NCBI RefSeq assembly: GCF_021606685.1
Contig: NZ_WKCB01000015.1
Span: 1-64,000 of the forward strand
Length of the DNA stretch: 64,000 bases
From: Pseudomonas syringae
GTDB lineage: Bacteria; Pseudomonadota; Gammaproteobacteria; Pseudomonadales; Pseudomonadaceae
Direction of reading: 5' to 3'
Shown here: positions 1 through 9,182 of the stretch, piece by piece
How positions within the stretch are numbered: the stretch's first letter is position 1
How the letters are laid out: each line of letters starts with the position of its first letter
Made by a program: the position numbers and the translations under genes
The notes under the pieces: generated by a model
What the model was told of the DNA's origin: nothing
The model's input: the letters and a program-made list of their open reading frames with translations, nothing else
The model's database searches: none

Positions 1-597
1 CATTTGGAATACCGTCAGCTGAGATTCTTCAGAAAGGGCTTTATATGGAGGGTGCTGGCAGCGACCACGGTAATTTTTGAACTGAGGTATCAAGGGAGAA
101 TAGGCGCTTGCGGATGCCCCTGCCGTTTTCGTGTCTATACCTCACTGAGGTCGCCCTATGCCTGTCTCAAGGTGAATAGCTTAGTCCTCTTCAAGCTTTC
201 TCTGGGGTCCTCGGATAACGGAGTGCTTCTTTCTTTGAAGAGTGATTTTGTTAGATCTACGGGCTACATCAGTGGCGGCACTGTCTGGCAGGCGTTGTGG
301 CTCTGATCGAGACTCAAGGTCGGTCGCATTTTTTTCAAGGGAGACAGAATTCTTCTCTTCCGGAAGCTCCTTTGGGCGTAGACCAGTGTGATTGTTCGCT
401 CCCGGACCATGAGGCTCAGCTACGAGCACAAGGCTGGGGTCAGAATGATCTTCTGGCCGTCGCAGGCGCTCCGAGTCAATCCTAAACGTATCTTCAGTCG
501 AGCTTGATTGATTGTCTGCCGGAGAATTTTTCGAGCAAAGTGGGCTCTCTTTTGCAGCCTCTTTTAAGGCCTGAGTGGAGCCTCCTGCTGGTATGGC
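1..597. other. stretch without a supportable gene
   Basis: Open frames run through this stretch on both strands, but none has a recognisable domain, a convincing ribosome binding site or family-like composition. The longest (minus strand, 181-663) overlaps a better-supported plus-strand relic at its start. It probably holds decayed DNA of the distal element. Confidence 0.4.
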
Positions 598-987
598 GTG
601 ATTAAAGAGCTCGCCTGGGAGCAGGCTACTCTGACCTTCTACGATTGCTTCGGCATCGACCATTATCTGCTTGCACCGCTTGTCGATCCTGCGTTGCTGA
701 TCCTGGGTGGAGCAGAGGTCCGCAGTGACTTTTATAAAGCGCAGCAGATTGGTGAACTGTGGGAGCAGCTAACCGCTGGGCGGGGTTACTACTACAGCTG
801 CAACGCTGAGAAGGACCAATATGGTGATGAAGTCGGAATCGGAACGATCAGGCGGGATGATATCCAGGCACGCACTAAGGTCGTCAAGGCGATGCACTAC
901 TTGACTAAGGATACTCAGTACCTGCACCTCAAGCCTGCGAGAGCGAAAGCCTTCCGGACGGGCTGCATTCGGAGGTCAACTGCTTGA
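598..987 (+). pseudogene. C-terminal remnant of an inovirus Gp2/YagK-YfjJ-like protein
   Basis: The 129-codon frame opens only a few codons before a GTG and has no clear ribosome binding site. Its middle and end look like the C-terminal part of the inovirus Gp2 / YagK-YfjJ family: a G-x-G-x-I block (GIGTIRRDD) followed by an ALxYLxK-like stretch (AMHYLTKDTQYL) and a terminal FRTG. Members of this family occur in satellite-like islands and may act in replication. The N-terminal half is missing, so it is most likely a relic. It could also be an expressed fragment. The family assignment comes from memory of the motif pattern. Confidence 0.4.
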
Positions 988-1142
988 AAGCTTTACAGGT
1001 TGAATGCGTTACGCTGGTTCAGGTTTGTCCGAACGGTTAAGGTTCGGCTATTCGTAATAGCACAGCGCAGAGAAGCCATTGGTCGTCATCCGCTGACCCC
1101 TCACCCTCTCTGCGATCCACAGTAGACAAGGATTCCTCTCGC

Positions 1143-3065
1143 GTGAACCAACAAAACCTAGCCGACTTCATTTGGAACGTGGCCGACGTACTACGTGGCG
1201 ATTTCAGGCAGTCCGAGTTCGGCCGCATCATCCTGCCGTTCACCGTATTGCGTCGGCTGGAGTGTGTTCTGGAGCCGACTCGTGACAAGGTGCGCAGCCA
1301 GTTCCTGGCGATGCAGGCCAGTGGTGTGGATATGGATCTGATTCTGCCTGCCACCGCCGGGGCCACCTTCTATAACGTCTCACAGTTCGCCCTAGACAGT
1401 GTTGGCTCCACCAGCACCCGCGCCAACTTGGAAGACTACATCGCCAAGTTCTCCGCCAACGCCCGTCAGGTGTTCGAGCACTTCGCCTTCGATGGCTGGT
1501 TGAGCAAGTTGGAAAATGCCAACCTGCTGTATCTGGTGACGCAGAAGTTCGCCAGCATCGACCTGCATCCTAGCGTCATCAGCAACCATGAAATGGGTCT
1601 GGTGTTTGAGCACCTGATTCGAAAGTTCGCTGAGTCTGCCAACGATACCGCCGGTGAATTTTTTACCCCGCGTGACGTGGTACGTTTGGCTACCACATTG
1701 GTTTTTGAGCCCGATCATCGAGCTTTGAATCAACCAGGGGCCATTCGCACCGTATATGACTGTGCCGCAGGTACCGGGGGGTTTCTGTCTTCCGCAATTG
1801 AACTGGTGCGGGATGAATGGGAGTCAGACTTGCGCCTGGTGCCGTATGCCCAGGAGTTGAACCCAGAAACATACGCTATTTCGGTGGCGGATAAGCTGAT
1901 CCAGGGTTATGACACCAAGAACATTAAGCTAGGTAACACCCTCTCCAACGACCTGCTACCCCATGAGCAATTCGACTACTGCCTGGCCAACCCGCCGTTC
2001 GGCGTGAAGTGGGAGAAGGTGCAAAAGCAAGTGCAGGACGAGCAAGTCGGCCTCGGTTTCGCCGGGCGTTTCGGTGCCGGCCTGCCACGGGTGGGTGATG
2101 GTTCGCTTCTGTTCCTCATGCACCTGCTGTCCAAGCGCAAGCCAGTCGAGCAGGGCGGCACGCGTATCGGTATTGTTCTGTCCGGTTCGCCATTGTTTAA
2201 CGGTGGCGCAGGCTCAGGTGAGTCAGAGATCCGCCGCTGGATTCTGGAAAATGACTGGCTGGAGGCGATCATCGCCCTACCGAATGACTTGTTCTACAAC
2301 ACTGGTATTGGCACCTATATCTGGGTGCTGTCCAACCACAAGGACGGCGGGCGCAAAGGCCAGGTGCAACTGATCGATGCCACCGCCATGCACGCTCCGA
2401 TGCGCAAGAGCCTGGGAAGCAAGCGTAAGTATCTTTCCGAAGCGCAGATTGTTGAGATTGCCAAGCTGCATGAAGCCAGTGAGAACGCACCGAACACCAA
2501 GGTCTTCGCCAGCACTGACTTCGGCTACCGGCGCATTACTGTCGAACGTCCCCTACGTCTGCGCTTCTCGGTTACGCCGGATAAGCTCGCGACTTACCAA
2601 AACACCAAGGGTACCGATCAGGCCGATGCTTTCTCCAAGGTAGAAAGCAGCTTCGATAACCTACCGGCTTTCCTCAAGGCTGCCGGGATCAAAAAGCTCG
2701 GTAAGACTGCGCTTAAGGCCGTGCTGGTCTGCTTCGGCGAGCGCGATGCTGAGGCCCAGCCGGTACTGGACGATAAGGGCAACGTACAGGCCGACTCCGA
2801 CTTGCGCGAGAACGAGAATGTGCCGCTCAATGAGTCAATCGACGACTACTTCGCCCGCGAAGTGCTTCCTCATTTGCCGGATGCCTGGATCGATACCAGC
2901 AAAGTGGATGCGAAAGATGGTCAGGTGGGTATCGTCGGTTACGAAATAAACTTCAACCGCTACTTCTACGTCTACCAGCCGCCACGTGCGCTGGCCGAGA
3001 TCGATGCCGACTTGAAGGCTGTTGAGGCGGAGATCGCCGGGCTGCTGGGCGAGGTGACGGCATGA
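1143..3065 (+). CDS. hsdM: type I restriction-modification methyltransferase subunit HsdM
   Basis: N6-adenine DNA methyltransferase subunit of a type I restriction-modification system; it works with HsdS to protect host DNA. The 640-residue protein has an N-terminal helical HsdM domain (about residues 1-140). The SAM-binding motif DCAAGTGGF lies near residue 206 and the catalytic NPPF motif near residue 282. The start is GTG, preceded by a weak AAGGA. It overlaps the next small gene by four bases (ATGA), which suggests translational coupling. It heads the order M, small ORF, S, GIY-YIG, R. The C-terminal 200 residues are longer than in minimal HsdM proteins and probably contact HsdS. Confidence 0.95.
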   Translation: MNQQNLADFIWNVADVLRGDFRQSEFGRIILPFTVLRRLECVLEPTRDKVRSQFLAMQASGVDMDLILPATAGATFYNVSQFALDSVGSTSTRANLEDYIAKFSANARQVFEHFAFDGWLSKLENANLLYLVTQKFASIDLHPSVISNHEMGLVFEHLIRKFAESANDTAGEFFTPRDVVRLATTLVFEPDHRALNQPGAIRTVYDCAAGTGGFLSSAIELVRDEWESDLRLVPYAQELNPETYAISVADKLIQGYDTKNIKLGNTLSNDLLPHEQFDYCLANPPFGVKWEKVQKQVQDEQVGLGFAGRFGAGLPRVGDGSLLFLMHLLSKRKPVEQGGTRIGIVLSGSPLFNGGAGSGESEIRRWILENDWLEAIIALPNDLFYNTGIGTYIWVLSNHKDGGRKGQVQLIDATAMHAPMRKSLGSKRKYLSEAQIVEIAKLHEASENAPNTKVFASTDFGYRRITVERPLRLRFSVTPDKLATYQNTKGTDQADAFSKVESSFDNLPAFLKAAGIKKLGKTALKAVLVCFGERDAEAQPVLDDKGNVQADSDLRENENVPLNESIDDYFAREVLPHLPDAWIDTSKVDAKDGQVGIVGYEINFNRYFYVYQPPRALAEIDADLKAVEAEIAGLLGEVTA

Positions 3066-3352
3066 AAGTTTGGGTTATGAACCTAGAAAGCCCCGATGAT
3101 GATTGCCGTGCTGACGTTTACTCGCTCAGCTATGAGTCTTCCAATATGGAGTTCTCGATGCCTTGCCCCATGGGTGATGACTGGCTGCAGCAAATACGCC
3201 ATAAGCCAACGCCTTCACCAGAGCTCGTTAAGGTGGATGAATCTCTAATGGTGGTGGTTTTCAACAAGCATGAATGTGCTCAGCGGTTCTTAACCTGGTT
3301 GCTGGATGCCGAGTCACGGGCGCAGAACGGTTACAGAACGATGCGGGGTTGA
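3062..3352 (+). CDS. small unknown protein between hsdM and hsdS
   Basis: I do not recognise this 96-residue protein. Its ATG overlaps the hsdM stop (ATGA) and its stop lies just before the hsdS start, so it is embedded in the restriction operon and is likely to be co-translated. It is acidic in its first half (SPDDDCRAD) and ends in a basic tail. No transmembrane segment or catalytic motif is visible. Its position suggests an accessory role with the restriction enzyme, but a passenger gene is equally possible. Confidence 0.6.
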   Translation: MKVWVMNLESPDDDCRADVYSLSYESSNMEFSMPCPMGDDWLQQIRHKPTPSPELVKVDESLMVVVFNKHECAQRFLTWLLDAESRAQNGYRTMRG

Positions 3353-3354
3353 CC

Positions 3355-4722
3355 ATGAGCCATTACAAGCCATATCCGGCGTACAAGAATTCCGGCGTTG
3401 AGTGGTTGGGACATGTGCCGGAGCATTGGCAGATTAAGCGCCTCAAGTTCATCGCTACTGTTCAAACCGGTGTAGCCAAAGGCAAGGACAACGTTGGAAA
3501 GGACACCATTGAGGTTCCTTATCTGCGTGTTGCCAACGTGCAGGACGGCTACTTGTCTCTTGATGACGTGACCACTATCGAAATCCCGCGTGCAGATCTG
3601 TCTCGCTACAGCCTTTGCCCAGGCGATGTTCTGATGAATGAAGGTGGCGACTTCGACAAACTTGGACGTGGACATGTCTGGCAGGGCGAGATCGAGCCTT
3701 GCATTCACCAGAACCATGTGTTTGCCGTTCGCCCGGCCAAGATTCCTCCTTATTGGCTGAATGCTTTTACCGGCTCACAAGCAGCCCAGTTCTACTTCAT
3801 GGGGCGCTCCAAGCAGAGCACAAATCTCGCATCCATCTCGTCATCGAACGTGATGGAGCTTCCAGTAGTTATCCCGCCAGATGACGAGCTTTCTGTTGTC
3901 TTGACTCACCTCGACCGCGAAACCGTCCGCATCGACGCGCTGATGGAGAAGAAAACCCGTTTTATCGAACTGCTGCGCGAAAAGCGCCAGGCACTGATCA
4001 CCCATGCTGTCACCAAGGGCCTTGACCCTTACTCGAAGATGAAGGACTCCGGTGTGGAGTGGGTGGGGGAGGTGCCGGAACATTGGTCAAAGCCAATGAG
4101 CCTCCTTTCACTCGCAAAGCATGAGAGGCACTCATTTGTGAATGGGCCATTTGGTAGTGACCTGCTGACCACTGAACTCACGACCGAGGGTGTGCCTGTT
4201 GTTTATATTCGAGATATTAGGGCTTCTGCTTACCGTAGGGTCAGTGAGGTTTGCGTTTCTCCTAATAAGGCTGAGCAACTGCGGTTCTGCAATGTCCTTC
4301 CGGGGGATGTGATTATTTCCAAGGTCGGAGATCCTCCGGGTATTGCTGCTGTTTATCCAGCAGGGGAGCAGGAAGGGATCGTGACGCAAGATGTCATGAG
4401 ATTTCGCGTTGATGAGCTGCAGATTGAGCCAGCTTTTATGGCAATGCTTATTAACTCGGACTACGGACGATTCAATATCAGTCAAATCTCAGTGGAGTCC
4501 ACCCGGCTGCGTGTCGGACTTGGAGATTTCAAGCAGTTGAAATTCACCATCCCTCCAGTAGTTGAACAGCGCACTATCCTTGCGACTCTGCAACCCATGT
4601 TAGCCCGGATTGATGCGTTGATGGACAAAACGGCGGTTAGTGTCCTCCTCCTCAAAGAACGTCGCTCTGCCCTAATTACCGCCGCCGTCACCGGTCAGAT
4701 CGACCTGCGGGAGGCTGTATGA
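3355..4722 (+). CDS. hsdS: type I restriction-modification specificity subunit HsdS
   Basis: Determines the bipartite DNA target of the HsdMSR complex. The 455 residues contain two target-recognition domains, each opening with a matching block (SGVEWLGHVPEHW near residue 11, SGVEWVGEVPEHW near residue 230). Each is followed by a helical conserved region with the pattern RIDALM...LL.E+R.ALIT.AVT. This internal duplication is typical of HsdS. The ATG at 3355 was chosen because the family begins at the Y-x-x-SGVEW block; a longer reading would overlap the previous gene. Its stop overlaps the next start (ATGA). Confidence 0.95.
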   Translation: MSHYKPYPAYKNSGVEWLGHVPEHWQIKRLKFIATVQTGVAKGKDNVGKDTIEVPYLRVANVQDGYLSLDDVTTIEIPRADLSRYSLCPGDVLMNEGGDFDKLGRGHVWQGEIEPCIHQNHVFAVRPAKIPPYWLNAFTGSQAAQFYFMGRSKQSTNLASISSSNVMELPVVIPPDDELSVVLTHLDRETVRIDALMEKKTRFIELLREKRQALITHAVTKGLDPYSKMKDSGVEWVGEVPEHWSKPMSLLSLAKHERHSFVNGPFGSDLLTTELTTEGVPVVYIRDIRASAYRRVSEVCVSPNKAEQLRFCNVLPGDVIISKVGDPPGIAAVYPAGEQEGIVTQDVMRFRVDELQIEPAFMAMLINSDYGRFNISQISVESTRLRVGLGDFKQLKFTIPPVVEQRTILATLQPMLARIDALMDKTAVSVLLLKERRSALITAAVTGQIDLREAV

Positions 4723-5666
4723 ACCAAGGCCGTAGCATTCGCCTATTCCTGGTGGACGGCACACCCAATGGCCTGCTTACCGCCGAGATCATGAACTGGA
4801 CCGGTCATGTGCTGACCGGCCCGCGCAGCAAGCTAGCCGAGCTGGTGCAGCGCCCAGAGTGCGGGCGTACCGGCGTTTACTTTCTGGTGGGCCCCGACCC
4901 GGAGAACAGCTTGCACTCTAAGGTGTACATCGGCGAGTCGGATGACGTGGCCAAGCGCCTCAAGCAGCACAACCGTCCCGAGATTTCAGATGGTTCGGCG
5001 GGCGGCAAGGACTTCTGGGAAAAGGTCTGCCTTGTCACCAGCAAGGATCAGAATCTGACCAAAACCCATGTGAAGCACTTGGAAAGCCTGCTGATCGGTA
5101 TTGCTAATAATGTTGGGCGCTGCGATTTGATCAATGGCACTGCACACGATTATGGCAGCCTGCCGGAGTCCGACCGCGCTGATATGGCCTTCTTCCTGGA
5201 GCAGATTCGCACTGTGCTGCCGGTGCTGGGCTTCGACTTTTTGCGTGAGCTGAGCAAGCCTTCCGCCGCCGCTAGTGCCAGCCCGGCCACTTCGGTCAGC
5301 CACTCGCCGCGCTTCAATCTGGAGGTGCCCCGCTATCGCCTCAGCGCCCAAGGGCAGGAAGTCGACGGCGAGTTCTTTGTGCTCAAGGGCTCCAAGGCAC
5401 GCCCCGAGTGGGTGGGTACCGAGCGCGGCTATCAGGGTCTATTCAAGCAACTGGTGGCGGACGGCGTGCTGGTAGCAGAGGACGGCGAGCATATGGTCTT
5501 CCGCGACGACTACGCGTTCTCCAGCCCAAGCGCGGCTGCGGCCGTAGTCTGCGGCCGCTCCGCCAACGGTCGTACTTCCTGGGTGGTTGAAGGTACGGGG
5601 CTAAGCTACGCGGCCTGGCAGGAGCAGCAGTTGATCACAGTTACTCCTAAACCGGAGGCAGAATGA
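4719..5666 (+). CDS. GIY-YIG nuclease-like protein with C-terminal DUF4357
   Basis: A 315-residue protein in the hsd operon, overlapping hsdS by four bases. Residues about 50-125 match the GIY-YIG nuclease fold: GVYFLVG, then VYIGESDDVAKRLKQH with the conserved Tyr, Gly and Arg, and a possible catalytic Glu in HLESLL near residue 122. Residues about 215-310 resemble DUF4357, a domain often found beside restriction genes. A Ser/Ala/Pro-rich linker separates the two. It may be an accessory nuclease or DNA-binding subunit; its role in type I systems is not established. Family placement is solid, function is inference. Confidence 0.8.
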   Translation: MNQGRSIRLFLVDGTPNGLLTAEIMNWTGHVLTGPRSKLAELVQRPECGRTGVYFLVGPDPENSLHSKVYIGESDDVAKRLKQHNRPEISDGSAGGKDFWEKVCLVTSKDQNLTKTHVKHLESLLIGIANNVGRCDLINGTAHDYGSLPESDRADMAFFLEQIRTVLPVLGFDFLRELSKPSAAASASPATSVSHSPRFNLEVPRYRLSAQGQEVDGEFFVLKGSKARPEWVGTERGYQGLFKQLVADGVLVAEDGEHMVFRDDYAFSSPSAAAAVVCGRSANGRTSWVVEGTGLSYAAWQEQQLITVTPKPEAE

Positions 5667-5999
5667 GCAAGCCATAAGCTGTACCGTTCAGATCAACGAA
5701 TAAGCTGTCGGGCACCCATAATTTTAGAAGGCTGTCATAACTCTGGAGCGTATCGCCGATTACTGGGGGCAGAGACTTTGTATTTGACGGATATTCGATT
5801 GGTCGTCTGTTGGGCGACATATTTTCATGGCTGAAGCCTCTAGATCAGAATGCCTGCGGCTTTAGCCTGATATTTTTGTATTTGATGGGTATTTGACTGG
5901 TGGCTCATTCTGTCGGCACCGAGCACTAGACGAACTTAAGACCAACTTTAGACAAGCTGCCTCTCTCAGATAGGGGCCGACCAGACGAAGGATCGCCTC
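5667..5999. other. gene-free spacer before hsdR
   Basis: No gene is seen in these 333 bases, which separate hsdR from the hsdM-hsdS operon. It holds an imperfect direct repeat (see 5779-5901) and probably the hsdR promoter. AT content is higher than in the flanking genes. Confidence 0.5.
5779..5901. repeat. pair of imperfect 25-bp direct repeats upstream of hsdR
   Basis: Copies at 5779-5803 and 5877-5901 begin TGTATTTGA and end in TGGT, with 5 differences in 25 bases. They are 98 bp apart in the hsdR leader, so they could be protein binding sites. A chance or decayed duplication is also possible. Confidence 0.5.
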
Positions 6000-8900
6000 A
6001 TGAGCCACATCCACCACGAATGCGAACTCGAACGCCATATCGTCGAGCAACTGGCTGCTGCTGGTTGGTTGGTCGGCAAGTCAGCCGACTATGACGCGGC
6101 AAGGGCGCTGTTCCCTGATGATGTGCTCGGCTGGCTGGAGGAAAGCCAGCCGCAGGCCATGGCCAAGCTGCAGGCCATGAATGGTGCAGGCACTCGCCAT
6201 GTGGTGCTGGATCGGCTGGTCAAACAGCTGGAAAACAAGGTCGATGGTGGCACGGTAAACCTGCTGCGTTACGGCTTCGCCGTGGCCGGTGGCGGCACAT
6301 TAGTCATGAGCCAAGGCTTACCGGAAGATGATCGCAACGAGACGGTGATTGCACGCTACGCGGCCAACCGCCTGCGTGTGGTGCCGCAGTTGCGTTACTC
6401 GTTGGACAAGACCGACGAGATCGACCTGGCTTTCTTTATCAATGGAATTCCGGTGGCCACGGTGGAGCTGAAAACCGACTTCACACAGTCGGTACAGGCC
6501 GCTATGCAGCAGTACTGCATGGATCGCAAGCCGCAGCGTAAGAGCGGTGGTCTGGAACCGCTACTGACCTTCAAGCGTGGTGCTGTGGTGCATTTCGCCA
6601 TGAGCGACAGCGACATCCGCATGACCACCAAATTGGCGGGTGACTCGACCTTCTTCCTGCCGTTCAATCGGGGTAACGATGGCGCAGCCGGCAACCCGTC
6701 CGGCGGCGACAACAGCTATCCGGTGAGCTACCTCTGGGAGCGAGTGCTGCAGAAGGACAATTGGCTGCACATCTTCCACCGTTTTGTGCTGCAGGAGCGC
6801 AAGGAAGCCCAGGATGTCAACGGCAAGACCTACTTCAAGGAAGGCCTGATTTTCCCACGGTTTCACCAGTGGGAAGGCGTGACCAAGATGATCGATGCCG
6901 TGCGCATCGAAGGGGCGGGACAGCCCTACCTGATCCAGCACAGTGCTGGCTCGGGCAAGACCAATACCATCGCCTGGACCGCGCATTCACTGATCCGTGT
7001 GCGCCGTCTGGATGGCGAACCGTACTTCCATAGTGTGATCGTGGTGACCGACCGCCAAGTGCTGGATCAACAGCTGCAGGACGCCATTCAGCAGATCGAG
7101 CATCAAGCCGGGGTGGTATGTGCCATCGACCGTCAACAATCTAGCTTGCCCAAGAGCCAGCAGCTGGCCAAGGCAATGCTGGAGGGTGTGCCAATCATTG
7201 TCTGCACGCTGCAAACCTTCCCCTATGCGCAGAAAACCATTCTCGGCGAGCAGAGCCTGCGCGACCGTCGCTTCGCCATCATTATCGATGAGGCGCATAG
7301 CTCGACGGGGGGCAGTACCGCCGATGACCTGCGCTACGTACTGACTGGCCAGAGCGAGGCCGAGTGGGAAAAGCTCTCCAAGGAAGCGCGTCTATCCGTG
7401 TGGCAGGCCTCGCGTAGTCGACCGGGTAACGCCAGCTACTTTGCCTTCACCGCCACGCCCAAGCATTCGACCCTCAGCCTGTTTGGCCGCCCGCGCAATC
7501 CAGCGTTGCCGGTGAGCCAGGACAACCCACCAGCTCCGTTCCACCTCTACACCATGCAGCAGGCCATTGAGGAAGGTTTCATTCTCGATGTGTTGAAGAA
7601 CTACACCAGCTACAACGTGGCGTTCAAAATCGGCAGCGAGTTTGTCGATGACACGCGGGTGGACGAAAAGAGCGCCCGGCGCAAGCTGGCCAAGTGGCTG
7701 GCGCTCAACCCGGTGAACGTCGGGCAGAAAGTCGAGCTGATCACTGAACACTTTCGCAAGAACGTCGCACACCTTCTCGGTGGCCAGGCCAAGGCAATGG
7801 TGGTGACCAGTTCCCGTGCAGCAGCGGTGAAGTATCACCTGGCGTTGCAAGATTACTGTCAGCGCAAGGGCTACGACAATGTGCAGGCCATGGTGGCCTT
7901 CTCTGGCGAAGTACCTAACAGCGATGTAGAAGAAAACAGCCTGCCTGCGGATCATCAGTTCAGCGAAACCAACCTGAACCCTGGCTTACATGGGCGCGAT
8001 ATGCGCAAGGTGTTCGATACCCCTGATTACCGGGTGATGATCGTCGCCAACAAGTATCAGACCGGCTTCGACCAGCCCAAGCTGGTGGCCATGTACTTGG
8101 ACAAAAAGATCTCCGGTGTCGAGGCAGTGCAGACCCTCTCGCGATTGAACCGCACCTTCCCAGGCAAGGACAAGACCTACGTCATCGATTTTGCCAACGA
8201 GGCCGAGGAAATCCTCGCGGGGTTCAAAACCTTCTACCGCGATGCCCAGGTGACGGACATTCAGGACCCGAATATCGTCTACGACATCAAACAACGGCTG
8301 GATGGCATGTTCATTTATGAGCAGGCCGAGGTTGAGGCGTTCGGCAATGCCATCGTTGACCTGAATGTCACGCACCAGAAGCTCTATTCGCTGACCCAGT
8401 CGGCTACCGACCGCTTCAATGGCAAACTCAAGACGCTCAACGATGCTATCGACCAGTGGGAAAAGGCCTGGGAGTCTGCCCATGACAGCGGTGATGACAA
8501 GGGAATGGAGTATGCCGACGTGCAGCGCGCCGAGTACTGCAAGGCGCGTGACGAACTGATGGTTTTTAGCGAGAGCCTGACCAAGTTCGTCCGCGCTTAC
8601 GAGTACATCGCGCAACTGGTGGACTTCGCTGATCCTGCTTTGGAAGCCTTCGCCAGCTATGCGCGGCTGCTGCGCAAGCGTCTGAAAGGGATCAGTGCCG
8701 AGCAGGTCGATTTAGGGGAGCTCAAACTGACCCACTACAAGATCAAGAAAGGCGATGACCTGGCCGGCGTTGGCGTGCTGGCCGAGGTTCCTGGTTTGTA
8801 TGGCATGACCGACAATGGCCTGCGCGAAGCACGCGACCGCGAGAAAAAATATCTCGCCGAGCTGATCGAAAAGCTTAACAACGCCTTCGGTAAGGACATC

Positions 8901-9182
8901 ACCGACACGGATCAGGTGGCCTTCGCTGTGCATGTGTCCGAAAAGCTTCGCGGCGATGTTGTGGTCATGGCCCAGGTGCAGAACAACACCATGGATCAGG
9001 CTATGAAGGCCGACCTGCCGATGAAAGCGATTCAGGCAATTGCGGGGGCCATGAGCAGTCACACCAGCATGGCGACCAAGCTGTTGAGCGACGAGGCGAC
9101 GCGGGATGTGTTCCTGACCGTGGTGTATGAGTTGCTGAAGAAGGATGCGGGTGGGGACTTGCTGCAAGGAGCCAGGGCGTAA
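6000..9182 (+). CDS. hsdR: type I restriction endonuclease subunit HsdR
   Basis: Motor and nuclease subunit of the type I system: it translocates DNA using ATP and cuts at a distance from unmethylated sites. The 1060 residues contain an N-terminal PD-(D/E)XK nuclease region (ATVELKT near residue 152), Walker A HSAGSGKTN near residue 313, DEAH near residue 429, a TATPK motif, and the second RecA-like domain with QTLSRLNR near residue 710. The helical C-terminus contacts HsdM. It is separated from the M-S part by 330 bp, so it probably has its own promoter. Its stop overlaps the next start (TAATG). Confidence 0.95.
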   Translation: MSHIHHECELERHIVEQLAAAGWLVGKSADYDAARALFPDDVLGWLEESQPQAMAKLQAMNGAGTRHVVLDRLVKQLENKVDGGTVNLLRYGFAVAGGGTLVMSQGLPEDDRNETVIARYAANRLRVVPQLRYSLDKTDEIDLAFFINGIPVATVELKTDFTQSVQAAMQQYCMDRKPQRKSGGLEPLLTFKRGAVVHFAMSDSDIRMTTKLAGDSTFFLPFNRGNDGAAGNPSGGDNSYPVSYLWERVLQKDNWLHIFHRFVLQERKEAQDVNGKTYFKEGLIFPRFHQWEGVTKMIDAVRIEGAGQPYLIQHSAGSGKTNTIAWTAHSLIRVRRLDGEPYFHSVIVVTDRQVLDQQLQDAIQQIEHQAGVVCAIDRQQSSLPKSQQLAKAMLEGVPIIVCTLQTFPYAQKTILGEQSLRDRRFAIIIDEAHSSTGGSTADDLRYVLTGQSEAEWEKLSKEARLSVWQASRSRPGNASYFAFTATPKHSTLSLFGRPRNPALPVSQDNPPAPFHLYTMQQAIEEGFILDVLKNYTSYNVAFKIGSEFVDDTRVDEKSARRKLAKWLALNPVNVGQKVELITEHFRKNVAHLLGGQAKAMVVTSSRAAAVKYHLALQDYCQRKGYDNVQAMVAFSGEVPNSDVEENSLPADHQFSETNLNPGLHGRDMRKVFDTPDYRVMIVANKYQTGFDQPKLVAMYLDKKISGVEAVQTLSRLNRTFPGKDKTYVIDFANEAEEILAGFKTFYRDAQVTDIQDPNIVYDIKQRLDGMFIYEQAEVEAFGNAIVDLNVTHQKLYSLTQSATDRFNGKLKTLNDAIDQWEKAWESAHDSGDDKGMEYADVQRAEYCKARDELMVFSESLTKFVRAYEYIAQLVDFADPALEAFASYARLLRKRLKGISAEQVDLGELKLTHYKIKKGDDLAGVGVLAEVPGLYGMTDNGLREARDREKKYLAELIEKLNNAFGKDITDTDQVAFAVHVSEKLRGDVVVMAQVQNNTMDQAMKADLPMKAIQAIAGAMSSHTSMATKLLSDEATRDVFLTVVYELLKKDAGGDLLQGARA

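Noticed and set aside
181..663. 160-codon minus-strand frame at the left edge
   Set aside because: No family, no ribosome binding site, composition skewed to Ser/Glu/Pro, and overlap with the better supported plus-strand relic.
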